Program-made: the position numbers and the translations under genes
Shown here: positions 8,487-17,935 of the stretch, piece after piece
How positions within the stretch are numbered: the first letter of the stretch is position 1
Layout: each line of letters starts with the position of its first letter
The notes under the pieces: generated by a model
Told to the model about the DNA's origin: nothing
The model's input: only the letters and a program-made list of their open reading frames with translations
Database searches by the model: none
Origin: SVFI01 sp045588655
GTDB lineage: Bacteria > Bacillota > Clostridia > Lachnospirales > Lachnospiraceae
Reading direction: 5' to 3'
Length of the DNA stretch: 64,000 nucleotides
NCBI GenBank assembly: GCA_045588655.1
Contig: JAZNEP010000004.1
Location: forward strand, 30,635 to 94,634

Positions 8487-9006
8487 TTACATTACAACTG
8501 CAAGTAAAATTCATTTCACACCGTTAAAACCAAAGAAGGAGCATATCAAAATAGAAGATATTGCACATTCGCTGTCACTGATGACAAGAGCAAATGGCCA
8601 TTTTCCGGAATTTTATTCCGTTGGACAGCATTGCATTCACTGTTATGAAGAAGCGCTGGCGCGCGGATACGACAAGAGAATGGCTCTTGCCTGTCTGCTG
8701 CACGATGCAAGCGAGGCCTATCTTGCGGATATCACGAGACCGGTGAAAAAAAATCTTCCGAAATACCTTGTGATTGAAAAGGTATTGCAGGATGCGATCT
8801 ATGAGAAATTTTTAGGGAAAACATTGAGCGAAGAAGAAAGAAAACTGGTAAAGCAGATAGACGATACGCTTTTGTTTTATGAATTTGAACATTATATGGG
8901 TGAGAAATTGACGGATACTGAGCCGGAAATGGTGTCCTCACCGGAATTTACATTTGTTCCGTTTAAAGAAATCGAACAGAAATACATAGAATTTTCACAT
9001 ATTTAA
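8479..9006 (+). CDS. HD domain phosphohydrolase (YfbR-like)
   Basis: A 175-residue HD-family hydrolase. Motifs are SVGQHCIHCYEEA, the metal-binding HDASEAYLADI and a later KQIDDTLLFYE, which together resemble the YfbR-type 5'-deoxynucleotidase and phage HD hydrolases. Metal-dependent dephosphorylation of a nucleotide is the family expectation; the substrate is unknown. It overlaps the AraC gene by eight bases, but a functional link to sugar use is not evident. Confidence 0.82.
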   Translation: MSDYITTASKIHFTPLKPKKEHIKIEDIAHSLSLMTRANGHFPEFYSVGQHCIHCYEEALARGYDKRMALACLLHDASEAYLADITRPVKKNLPKYLVIEKVLQDAIYEKFLGKTLSEEERKLVKQIDDTLLFYEFEHYMGEKLTDTEPEMVSSPEFTFVPFKEIEQKYIEFSHI

Positions 9007-9072
9007 CAAATTTTTATAACAATTACAAGGTATTCTCATCCTAGAAAACGAAAGAAAGGAAGAGAGAAGAGG

Positions 9073-10614
9073 ATGTTTGAGAATAACGAATTTGAAACAA
9101 GCCAGTTAGACAATGGAAATAATGAACAGTTAGACAATGGATATAACGAATATGAAACGAGTCAATTAGATAGTGAGAATATACAACCACAGATTGCTGA
9201 GCCTGTACAGGAAAGTCTTTTTGATGCAACCATGGAATCCGAAATAAAAAAAGAGAAAAAAAAGAAAACGAAAGAGAAGAAAGACCGCAAATGGCTTAAG
9301 AACATAGGAGGCGGAATTGTATTTGGGCTTTGCGCAGGCGCCGTATTTTTAGCAGTGGCGTATACAGGACAGAAGACCTTGTTAAAAGAGGAGACAAAGA
9401 AAGAAGTTGTTCTTGAAAAAACGGATACCATGCAGGCAGCTCCGGTTTCTGATGTTACCGAAGAAAAAAGCAGTAATACGATTGCACAAATTGCACAAAA
9501 CTGTATGCCGTCGGTAGTAGCCATTACAACAAAGAGTATTGATGAGGTTAGCAGCTTTTTTGGAAGACAGCAGTATGAGAGTGAAGGGGCAGGATCGGGT
9601 ATCATTGTCGGAAAAAATGACACAGAGCTTTTGATTGCAACGAATAATCATGTGGTCAGTGGAGCTACAGAAGTTTCGGTATGCTTTAATGATAGCGAGG
9701 ATGCAGTTGTAACTGCAAAAGTGAAAGGAAGCGAGGCTGCAAAGGATCTTGCAGTAGTGTCAATTCCGCTGGATACCATCAGCGATGACATTCTTGCAGG
9801 GATTAAAGTGGCGACCATTGGAGATTCTTCGAAGCTTCAGGTTGGAGATCAAGTAATTGCAATAGGAAATGCGCTTGGTTATGGACAGAGTGTAACGACA
9901 GGCATTGTTTCTGCAATCGACCGAGAAGTTTCAATTGATGATTTGGATGTAAAGCTGATTCAGACGGATGCTGCAATTAATCCGGGAAACAGTGGCGGAG
10001 CACTCTTAAATATGCGCGGAGAGTTGATTGGTATTAATTCTGCCAAATTTGCATCGGAGCTTGTAGAAGGTATGGGATATGCGATACCAATCACAACTGC
10101 AGAACCAATTCTTGATAATCTGATGAACCGAGAGACACGTGAGCTGGCGGGTGATGAAGCCGGTTATCTGGGTGTAACTGTGATGGATGTATCGGACGAA
10201 GCAGTTGATTTATATGAGATTCCTAAGGGAGCCTATGTCAGTGGGACGATGGAGAACGCGGCGGCTGCTCAGGCGGGAATTAAAAAAGGTGACATTCTGG
10301 TGAAGTTTGATGGTATTACGATTAGTAGTGCCTCCGATCTTACTGGTACGATTGCGTACTATAAAAAAGGAGAACAGGTGGAAGTGGTTTATATGCGCGC
10401 AGATAATGGAGCATATAAGGAAACGACCGTTACTGTCACGTTATCGGATAAAAAACAAATGAGCGAAAGTCAGAATACCCAGGAAGAGATGTCACCACAG
10501 GAAGAGATGGCCCCGCCACAGCAGGAAGAGGGTTCCAATCCGGGAAATGAGTATTTCCGCGGATCGGAGGGAGATAATTTTGAAGAATTTTTCCGCTATT
10601 TCTTTGGAAATTAA
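9073..10614 (+). CDS. Membrane-anchored HtrA/DegP-type serine protease
   Basis: A 513-residue HtrA. Residues 1-73 are a hydrophilic cytoplasmic tail containing imperfect repeats of ETSQLDNG/S and a Lys-rich stretch. One membrane segment (about 78-98) anchors it. The trypsin-like domain has the triad His193 (TNNHVV), Asp225 (KDLAVV) and Ser307 (NPGNSGGAL). One PDZ domain (about 360-455) precedes a Glu/Gln/Pro-rich tail. It degrades misfolded exported proteins outside the membrane. A good terminator follows, so it is probably transcribed alone. Confidence 0.94.
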   Translation: MFENNEFETSQLDNGNNEQLDNGYNEYETSQLDSENIQPQIAEPVQESLFDATMESEIKKEKKKKTKEKKDRKWLKNIGGGIVFGLCAGAVFLAVAYTGQKTLLKEETKKEVVLEKTDTMQAAPVSDVTEEKSSNTIAQIAQNCMPSVVAITTKSIDEVSSFFGRQQYESEGAGSGIIVGKNDTELLIATNNHVVSGATEVSVCFNDSEDAVVTAKVKGSEAAKDLAVVSIPLDTISDDILAGIKVATIGDSSKLQVGDQVIAIGNALGYGQSVTTGIVSAIDREVSIDDLDVKLIQTDAAINPGNSGGALLNMRGELIGINSAKFASELVEGMGYAIPITTAEPILDNLMNRETRELAGDEAGYLGVTVMDVSDEAVDLYEIPKGAYVSGTMENAAAAQAGIKKGDILVKFDGITISSASDLTGTIAYYKKGEQVEVVYMRADNGAYKETTVTVTLSDKKQMSESQNTQEEMSPQEEMAPPQQEEGSNPGNEYFRGSEGDNFEEFFRYFFGN

Positions 10615-10624
10615 ATAAAAATCA

Positions 10625-10660
10625 GGAAAGCATTCAATACTTAATGCTTTCCTTTTTTTT
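10625..10660 (+). terminator. Terminator of the HtrA gene
   Basis: A perfect 10-base-pair stem (10625-10634 with 10643-10652) with an 8-base loop is followed by eight T. Confidence 0.9.
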
Positions 10661-10718
10661 CTATCTATCTTATAATAGGAACGATGCTTATAAAAGTGAT
10701 ACTGCAGGAGGGTGCAGG

Positions 10719-12713
10719 ATGAAGCCTCTTTTTGGGATCAATAGGAAAATGTGGAATATATATATAAAACAGCTGGGGCAGCATTATTTACTTTCAATCG
10801 GATTGATTTTAGTGATTGAGATACTTGCGAGACATTCTGTTTTACTGGGAATCAGCTATGTATGGGATCATCCGTTTCTTACGTTATACAGCGCGCTTAT
10901 GCTGACGACGGTTTATGCGACAGCTTTTCTTTTTAAGAGAAGAAAGTTTGTGAGTATGTTAGTTACAGTGATTGTGTTAATGCTGGGAGTAGTGAATTGG
11001 ATTTTGCTTTTCTTTCGTATTACGCCACTGGCCGCGACCGATTTTTCATTGATTGCTTCCGTGTTTGATATTATGAGTGTGTACCTGCCTTTGTGGCTGA
11101 TGATTGTGGCACTGACCGCATTGGTTTGCATCGTATGGGGAATCATCTGGTATAGCAGGAAAGCAAAGCTTGAGGAAAGGTATTTGCAAGGGGCAGTGAT
11201 ACTACTGCTTGCATTAGTGGCATTAACGGGAACGCTTATGAAAATCGGAGATGCCAGAGGAATGCTGCAAACAGAGTTTGCCAATCTTCCGGATGCATAT
11301 GAAGATAATGGGTTTGTGTATTGTTTTGCACGAAGTCTGATCGACAGGGGAATTGAAAAACCGGAGACGTATAGTGAGGAGTCGGTGGAACATATTTTGG
11401 AGACCATCACGAGTAAGGATACTGTACAGATGGAAAATACGCCAAATATTATTTTTCTGCAGATAGAATCTTTTTTTGATTTATCCAGAGTGAAAAATGC
11501 GGTATATTCCGAAAATCCGATCCCGGTGTTTTCCAGTCTGTTAGAGGAGTATCCAAGTGGAGCACTTACAGTTCCGAGTGTTGGTGCGGGAACGGCCAAT
11601 ACAGAATTTGAAGTGTTGACCGGTATGAGCATTGACTACTTTGGAGCAGGCGAGTATCCCTATAAGACGGTGCTGCAGGAAACGACTTGTGAATCGATAG
11701 CATATAATTTAAAGAAGCATGGGTATCATACGACAGCGATTCATAACAATACCGGTACTTTCTATGACAGACATAAAGTGTACCCGAATCTTGGGTTTGA
11801 TTACTTTGTTTCGGAAGAATACATGAAAGGAATTACATACAATTCCATCGGATGGGCAAAGGATAAAATTCTGACGCAGGAGATTATGCAGACGCTAAAT
11901 ACGACAGAACGTTCGGATTTTATTTATGCAGTATCTGTGCAGCCCCATGGGAAGTATCCTACAGAAAAGATGGAGAATCCGCATATACGGGTGACCGGAT
12001 TTTCCCAAGACAATGAAGAGCGGGCAAATGCTTTTGAATATTATGTTAATGAAGTACATGAGACCGATGAATTTTTGGGACTGCTTGTCTCTAAACTCAG
12101 AGATTATAAAGAACCAGTGATACTGGTGATGTTTGGAGATCATCTGCCAAATCTTGAGTTGACACAGGAAGAATTGAAGGATGGAAATCTTTTTGAGACT
12201 GAGTATTTGATTTGGACGAATAAAGTGCAGAAAGCAGAAAAGAAATTTTCGGATTCGCAAAAAGACTTGCACGCATATCAATTATATGCTTATGTATTTC
12301 AGCAACTTGGAATCAACAATGGTGTGCTAACAAAGTTTCACCAGAAATATTCGATGGAGGATATTCATCTGGAACAGCTTGAAACGCTACAGTATGATAT
12401 GTTATATGGGGAACGAGAAGTGTTTAATGGTTTTAATCCGTACGGAAAAACTACCATGGACATGGGGATAATACCGATTGAATTACATAATGTGGACGTC
12501 GTGGGAGGAAGCACATACATTCATGGAGATAATTTTACAGAGTTTAGTGTAGTTCTTGTAAATGAAGAGGCAATAGAATCCACATTTGTGAACGACAATA
12601 CTTTGTTTGTGCCGGATTTTGAAATGGAGGAGATGGACAGAGTCTGCGTAGCACAGATGGTAGGTTGGAATGATGAGCTAAGTCGTACGCAGGAGATTGT
12701 ATTTACCAAGTAA
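10719..12713 (+). CDS. LtaS-like membrane sulfatase/phosphoglycerol transferase with a C-terminal beta-sandwich
   Basis: A 664-residue protein with five N-terminal membrane helices (about residues 20-185) and an extracellular alkaline-phosphatase-fold domain. QIESFFD provides a metal-binding Glu, GAGTANTEFE carries Thr292 (aligned by eye with the lipoteichoic acid synthase nucleophile) and FGDHLPNL is the second metal site. It probably transfers glycerol-phosphate or a similar group to a wall or membrane polymer. The last about 80 residues, beyond the usual LtaS end, resemble an IPT/TIG Ig-like domain (YIHGDNFTEFSVVLVN). The start at 10719 has AGGAGG at 10706-10711; upstream ATGs lie in the preceding terminator. 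Confidence 0.85.
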   Translation: MKPLFGINRKMWNIYIKQLGQHYLLSIGLILVIEILARHSVLLGISYVWDHPFLTLYSALMLTTVYATAFLFKRRKFVSMLVTVIVLMLGVVNWILLFFRITPLAATDFSLIASVFDIMSVYLPLWLMIVALTALVCIVWGIIWYSRKAKLEERYLQGAVILLLALVALTGTLMKIGDARGMLQTEFANLPDAYEDNGFVYCFARSLIDRGIEKPETYSEESVEHILETITSKDTVQMENTPNIIFLQIESFFDLSRVKNAVYSENPIPVFSSLLEEYPSGALTVPSVGAGTANTEFEVLTGMSIDYFGAGEYPYKTVLQETTCESIAYNLKKHGYHTTAIHNNTGTFYDRHKVYPNLGFDYFVSEEYMKGITYNSIGWAKDKILTQEIMQTLNTTERSDFIYAVSVQPHGKYPTEKMENPHIRVTGFSQDNEERANAFEYYVNEVHETDEFLGLLVSKLRDYKEPVILVMFGDHLPNLELTQEELKDGNLFETEYLIWTNKVQKAEKKFSDSQKDLHAYQLYAYVFQQLGINNGVLTKFHQKYSMEDIHLEQLETLQYDMLYGEREVFNGFNPYGKTTMDMGIIPIELHNVDVVGGSTYIHGDNFTEFSVVLVNEEAIESTFVNDNTLFVPDFEMEEMDRVCVAQMVGWNDELSRTQEIVFTK

Positions 12714-12757
12714 GTAATAGAATTATGATAGATAAGAAGAAAAGAGAGGTAGGACGA

Positions 12758-14002
12758 ATGAACTTAATAGGAAAAGACGGATTTACATTTGTGGAAGGCG
12801 GTGTTTGTGCTGCAAAAGGATTTGTGGCAAATGGTCTGAATTGTGGGCTGAATCCAAATAAGGAAAAAAATGATTTAGGTCTTGTGTACAGCGAGGAACC
12901 GTGTCATACAGCAGGGGTTTATACACAGAACAAAGTAAAGGGAGCTCCCATCATAGTGACGAAGAAGAATTTGGAGGCTACCGGTGGGATATCCAAAGCA
13001 ATCATCGTCAATTCAAAAAATGCAAATACCTGTAATGCGGATGGTGAGCAGAAAGCGGAGCGTATGTGTGAATTGACAGCGGAAGCGCTCGGCATAGATA
13101 AAGAAGAAGTGATAGTGGCGTCTACAGGCGTGATTGGTCAGGTTTTGCCGATGGAACCAATTGAAGCACATATCAAAATACTGGCAGATGGTCTTTCCCC
13201 AGAGGGGAATGAAAAAGCAGCCAATGCAATTATGACGACAGATACTGTGAAAAAGGAAGTGGCAGTTTCTTTTGAGATTGGCGGTGTAACGTGTCACCTT
13301 GGCGGGATGGCAAAGGGAAGTGGAATGATACATCCAAATATGGCAACGACACTAAATTTTGTAACAACGGATGTGGCGATTTCTACAACACTGGTGCAGA
13401 AAGCACTGGATGAGGTTGTAAAAGTAACCTACAATTGTCTGAGTGTAGATGGAGATACCTCCACCAATGATACGCTTTGTGTGATGGCAAACGGATTGGC
13501 AGGGAATGCTTGTATTACAGAGGAAAATGAAGATTTTGCCGTGTTTAAAGAGGCACTTTATATTGTGCTCATGAATATGACCAGAATGCTTGCAGCGGAT
13601 GGAGAGGGGGCTACGAAGCTGATTACTTGTGTGTGTGCAGGAGCTCCGGACTTAGACAGTGCAATTATTGTAGCAAAGAGTGTGATTTGTTCGCCGCTTG
13701 TAAAGTGTGCAATGTATGGTGCGGATGCAAATTGTGGTCGAATTATGTGCGCAATGGGATATGCACAAACCGATTGCTGTGTAACGAAAGCGGATGTATA
13801 TTATATCTCAGCCGCGGGTAAAATTCTTGTTTGTCAGGATGGAAACGGACTCTGTTTCGATGAAGATTTAGCAAAGAACATTCTCATGGAAGATGAAATC
13901 GAAATCTACATTGATCTGCATCAGGGAGAAGCTAAAGCGACTGCATGGGGCTGTGATTTGACGTACGATTATGTAAAGATTAACGGAGACTATCGTTCGT
14001 AA
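12758..14002 (+). CDS. argJ: Glutamate N-acetyltransferase / amino-acid acetyltransferase ArgJ
   Basis: A 414-residue ArgJ, normal length. The self-cleavage site KGSGMIHPNMATTLNF is present, with predicted cleavage between Ala196 and the nucleophile Thr197, giving alpha and beta chains. The C terminus KINGDYRS matches the family. It transfers acetyl from N-acetylornithine to glutamate in arginine synthesis. No other arg gene is here, which is unusual for a gene often clustered with argC/argB. AGAGGTAGG supports the start at 12758; an in-frame ATG at 12725 has a poorer ribosome site. Confidence 0.95.
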   Translation: MNLIGKDGFTFVEGGVCAAKGFVANGLNCGLNPNKEKNDLGLVYSEEPCHTAGVYTQNKVKGAPIIVTKKNLEATGGISKAIIVNSKNANTCNADGEQKAERMCELTAEALGIDKEEVIVASTGVIGQVLPMEPIEAHIKILADGLSPEGNEKAANAIMTTDTVKKEVAVSFEIGGVTCHLGGMAKGSGMIHPNMATTLNFVTTDVAISTTLVQKALDEVVKVTYNCLSVDGDTSTNDTLCVMANGLAGNACITEENEDFAVFKEALYIVLMNMTRMLAADGEGATKLITCVCAGAPDLDSAIIVAKSVICSPLVKCAMYGADANCGRIMCAMGYAQTDCCVTKADVYYISAAGKILVCQDGNGLCFDEDLAKNILMEDEIEIYIDLHQGEAKATAWGCDLTYDYVKINGDYRS

Positions 14003-14018
14003 GAAAGGAAATAAGAAT

Positions 14019-16100
14019 TTGAGTAAAATATTTAAAAATTTGTGGGGAGAAAAGAAGACGGTCATTGCTATTATTCTGCTTTTGATTTTGCAGGCGTTTA
14101 GTGATCTTGCTCTTCCTGCTTATACCTCCAACATTGTAGATGTCGGGATTATGCAAAAAGGAATCAGTCACGCAAGTCCCGATGTAATGAGAGAAAGTAC
14201 ATGGTTACAGCTGTCGCTTTTGGTGGATACAGAGCATATGCCAGATGTGCTCAATGCGTATAGTCCAAAAGAAGACGGAACGTATATCATCAATGAGTAT
14301 GGAAAAGAAATCAGGGAACGTTTAGATGAAGCCATGCTTGTGGCGATGAGTCGTATGACAGCGGTGCAGGGGGAGGAAAACGACGAACAGCCGGCCATGG
14401 AATCGGAATTGACGGAATCCATGCTCAAACAGCAGGCATATGTGTGGGTACAGCAGGAGCATGCGCTTGCTGGAATTGATGAAAAGCAATATCAGATGAG
14501 TTATCTGCTCCGCACCGGTGGTATCATGCTCTTATATGCCATCGTCGGAATGGTAGCAGCAATTTTCGTTGGCCTTCTTTCTGCCAGATGCGGTGCAAGA
14601 ATCGGTTTAAAACTTCGTAATCAGGTGTTTCACAAAGTAGTCGGATTCTCCAACAATGAAATAAATCATTTTTCAACCGCTTCTCTGATTACCAGAAGTA
14701 CGAATGACATTCAGCAGGTGCAGATGGTTTCTACCATGTTTTTACGAATGGTCTTGTTTGCTCCGATTGTGGGCATTGGTGGTATCATTATGGTATCGAG
14801 AACCCGAACCGGTCTCGGTTGGATTGTAGTGATTGCGGTAATTTCAATTATTTGCGTCATCGGGATTTTGATGAGTATTGCGCATCCCAAATTTAAAATG
14901 ATGCAGACCTTAATTGATAGATTAAATCTTGTATCCAGAGAGATATTGACAGGTATTTCTGTGATTCGTGCTTTTAGTAGGGAAGAGTATGAAGAAGAGA
15001 GATTTGCAAAGGCAAACAAAGAGCTGATGAGGACGCAGCTTTTTACACATCGTGTTATGAACTTTATGATGCCGTCAATGATGCTGATTATGAATGCTAT
15101 TTCTGTAGCGATTGTCTGGTTTGGTGCCAAGGGCGTAGAACAGAGCAGATTGCAGGTCGGTGATCTTATGGCATTTATTACCTATACCATGATGATTGTT
15201 ATGTCCTTTTTAATGATAACAATGATGTCAATTATGCTTCCGAGAGCCGGTGTAGCCGCAGCGCGTATTGAGGAAGTTATGCACATGGAAAGTTCGATTT
15301 CAGATAAAGAGCAATCAATTGTATTATCTGAAGAAGAACAAAAGGGTATCATCTGCTTTCAGGATGTGTCTTTTCGCTATGAAGGGGCAGATGAAAACGC
15401 ATTGGAACATATCAGCTTTACTGCGAAACCGGGGGAAACGACAGCAATTATTGGAAGTACCGGGTGTGGAAAATCAACATTGCTTCACTTGATTACCCGT
15501 TTTTATGATGTGACGGAAGGAGCAATTACGGTAGATGGCGTGGATTTGAGAGATATTAAACTTGAGAATCTTCGCGATATGATTGGCTTTGTACCGCAGA
15601 AAGGAGTTCTCTTTTCAGGAACCATCGCTTCCAATATTAAATTTGCAGGGGACTTTGTAACAGACGAACAGATGGAAGAGGCTGCTAAGATTGCGCAGGC
15701 AACGGAGTTTATTGAGCAAAAACAGGAGCAGTATCAAAGTGCGATTGCGCAAGGTGGAACCAATGTATCCGGAGGACAAAAGCAACGTCTTTCGATTGCG
15801 AGGGCAATTGCGAAACAACCGAAAATATATTTGTTTGACGACAGCTTTTCTGCGCTTGATTATAAAACGGATGTGGTGCTAAGACGTGCGTTAAAGGAAA
15901 AGACAGAGGATGCGACAGTACTGATTGTGGCACAGCGTATCAGTACGATTTTGCATGCGGATCAGATTATTGTACTGGAAGACGGTAAAATTGTAGGAAT
16001 CGGAACGCACGAGAATCTTCTTGATAATTGTGAGGCCTATCGTGAAATTGCCGGTTCGCAGCTTTCAGAATCAGAACTGAAAGGAGGCGGAATGTCATGA
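14019..16100 (+). CDS. Heterodimeric ABC exporter subunit 1 (degenerate Walker B)
   Basis: A 693-residue fused membrane/ATPase half-exporter. Six membrane helices are expected in residues 1-425. A loop of about 115 polar residues between the first two helices (about 42-160) is longer than usual, as in BmrC-like subunits. The nucleotide domain has GSTGCGKST, VSGGQ and FDDSFSALD: the catalytic Glu after Walker B is replaced by Asp608. The start is TTG, with AAAGGAA eight bases upstream. It overlaps subunit 2 by four bases. Exported substrate is unknown (drugs, peptides or lipids). Confidence 0.92.
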   Translation: MSKIFKNLWGEKKTVIAIILLLILQAFSDLALPAYTSNIVDVGIMQKGISHASPDVMRESTWLQLSLLVDTEHMPDVLNAYSPKEDGTYIINEYGKEIRERLDEAMLVAMSRMTAVQGEENDEQPAMESELTESMLKQQAYVWVQQEHALAGIDEKQYQMSYLLRTGGIMLLYAIVGMVAAIFVGLLSARCGARIGLKLRNQVFHKVVGFSNNEINHFSTASLITRSTNDIQQVQMVSTMFLRMVLFAPIVGIGGIIMVSRTRTGLGWIVVIAVISIICVIGILMSIAHPKFKMMQTLIDRLNLVSREILTGISVIRAFSREEYEEERFAKANKELMRTQLFTHRVMNFMMPSMMLIMNAISVAIVWFGAKGVEQSRLQVGDLMAFITYTMMIVMSFLMITMMSIMLPRAGVAAARIEEVMHMESSISDKEQSIVLSEEEQKGIICFQDVSFRYEGADENALEHISFTAKPGETTAIIGSTGCGKSTLLHLITRFYDVTEGAITVDGVDLRDIKLENLRDMIGFVPQKGVLFSGTIASNIKFAGDFVTDEQMEEAAKIAQATEFIEQKQEQYQSAIAQGGTNVSGGQKQRLSIARAIAKQPKIYLFDDSFSALDYKTDVVLRRALKEKTEDATVLIVAQRISTILHADQIIVLEDGKIVGIGTHENLLDNCEAYREIAGSQLSESELKGGGMS

Positions 16101-17935
16101 GTGAGCCAAGAAACCATCGGCCTAGAAGACCGGGGGGACCTCCGGGGGCACCTGTAGAAAAAGCAAAGGATTTCCGCGCTGCAATGAAAAAAATGCTTTC
16201 TTACGTGGGCAGATATAAACTGGCGATTGTGACGGTTATGCTTTTTGCTGTTGCAAGTACAGTCTTCAATATCATTAGTCCAAGAATACTTGGTCAGGCA
16301 ACGACAGAATTGTTTAACGGTTTTACAGCGAAGATTGCAGGGACCGGAGCTATTAATTTTAACAAAATCGGTCAGATACTCCTGGTTGCTTTGCTTCTTT
16401 ATTTGTTCAGTTCCCTCATGGCATTTTTACAGGGGTGGATTATGACCACCGTATCGCAGAAGATGACCTATCGTTTCAGAGAAGAAATTTCTGAAAAGAT
16501 TCATCGTATGCCTATGAAGTATTTTGAATCAAAGACAGTGGGGGAAGTATTGTCTAGAATTACAAATGATGTGGATACGCTTGGTATGAGTTTTAGCCAG
16601 AGTATAACTACCTTGATTACTTCTGTAACTACACTTGTCGGTGTACTCGTTATGATGCTTTCTATTAGTCCGCTGATGACTTTAATCGCACTTGTCATGC
16701 TTCCGATTTCAGGGATTATGATTGGACTTGTGGTTGGAAAGTCACAGAAATACTTTGTGGATCAGCAAAAGTATTTAGGGGATATCAACGGACAGATTGA
16801 GGAAGTGTACAGCGGTCACAATATTGTGAAAGCGTTTAACAAAGAAGATGATGTACTAAAAGACTTTGATGTTACAAATGAAAAATTATATACCTCCGCA
16901 TGGAAATCACAGTTCATTTCCGGTATGATGCATCCGATTATGGTGTTTGTTGGAAATTTAGGGTATGTCGGAGTGGCTGTCTCAGGAAGCGTGCTTGCTG
17001 CGCGCGGAACGATTATGGTAGGGGATATTCAATCTTTCATCCAGTATGTAAAGAACTTTACGCAGCCAATCAATCAGATTGCACAAGTGTTTAATATGCT
17101 TCAGTCCATGGCGGCAGCAGCAGAGCGTGTGTTTGAGTTTCTAAATGAAGAGGAAGAAGATATCCTGGCACAAAATCCGGTAAGAGAAACAGAGATTCAG
17201 GGCGCAGTCAGTTTTGAGCATGTCAGATTTGGTTATAGCAAAGATAAGATAATCATTCACGATTTTAGTAGTGAGATAGAGCCGGGACAGATGATTGCGA
17301 TTGTCGGACCGACGGGAGCGGGAAAAACAACGATTGTAAAGCTTCTCATGCGCTTTTATGATGTTGATGAAGGTGCAATTCGCATTGATGGTCACAATAT
17401 CAAAGATTTTCATCGTGCTGAGCTGAGAGAGCAGTTTGGTATGGTGCTTCAAGATACATGGCTGTTTAAAGGAAGTATTATGGAAAATTTCCGCTACGGG
17501 CGTTTGGATGCGACAGATGAAGAGGTAATTGCGGCGGCAAAAGCGGCGCATGCAGACCGTTTCATTCGTACCCTCCCGGGTGGTTACCAGATGCAGCTGA
17601 ATGAAGATGCGACAAATGTTTCGCAGGGACAAAGGCAGCTTCTGACCATTGCAAGAGCGATTCTTGCGGATAATCGTATTTTGATTTTAGATGAGGCGAC
17701 CAGCTCTGTGGATACCAGAACTGAAGTGAGAATTCAAAAAGCGATGAACAACCTAATGCGTGGAAGAACAAGCTTTGTCATTGCACATAGACTCTCTACC
17801 ATCAAAGGAGCAGATCGTATTCTTGTTATGAAGGACGGAGATATCATAGAGCAGGGAAAACATGAAGAGCTTTTGGCGGCAGATGGTTTTTATGCACAAC
17901 TGTATTATTCGCAGTTTGAGGAGGATGTATGTTAA
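16097..17935 (+). CDS. Heterodimeric ABC exporter subunit 2 (degenerate signature)
   Basis: A 612-residue half-exporter with a Pro/Arg/Gly-rich N-terminal tail, six membrane helices (about 40-335) and an ATPase domain with GPTGAGKTT, a canonical Walker B LDEATSSVD (Glu533) and the altered signature VSQGQ. With subunit 1 this predicts one active and one degenerate ATP site, the asymmetric arrangement known from TM287/288 and BmrCD. The start overlaps the previous stop (ATGA), and coaBC begins seven bases before its end. Confidence 0.93.
   Translation: MSEPRNHRPRRPGGPPGAPVEKAKDFRAAMKKMLSYVGRYKLAIVTVMLFAVASTVFNIISPRILGQATTELFNGFTAKIAGTGAINFNKIGQILLVALLLYLFSSLMAFLQGWIMTTVSQKMTYRFREEISEKIHRMPMKYFESKTVGEVLSRITNDVDTLGMSFSQSITTLITSVTTLVGVLVMMLSISPLMTLIALVMLPISGIMIGLVVGKSQKYFVDQQKYLGDINGQIEEVYSGHNIVKAFNKEDDVLKDFDVTNEKLYTSAWKSQFISGMMHPIMVFVGNLGYVGVAVSGSVLAARGTIMVGDIQSFIQYVKNFTQPINQIAQVFNMLQSMAAAAERVFEFLNEEEEDILAQNPVRETEIQGAVSFEHVRFGYSKDKIIIHDFSSEIEPGQMIAIVGPTGAGKTTIVKLLMRFYDVDEGAIRIDGHNIKDFHRAELREQFGMVLQDTWLFKGSIMENFRYGRLDATDEEVIAAAKAAHADRFIRTLPGGYQMQLNEDATNVSQGQRQLLTIARAILADNRILILDEATSSVDTRTEVRIQKAMNNLMRGRTSFVIAHRLSTIKGADRILVMKDGDIIEQGKHEELLAADGFYAQLYYSQFEEDVC

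Noticed and set aside
9073..9180. Functional tandem repeat in the HtrA N terminus
   Set aside because: The ETSQLDNG units are few, imperfect and in a low-complexity cytoplasmic tail.
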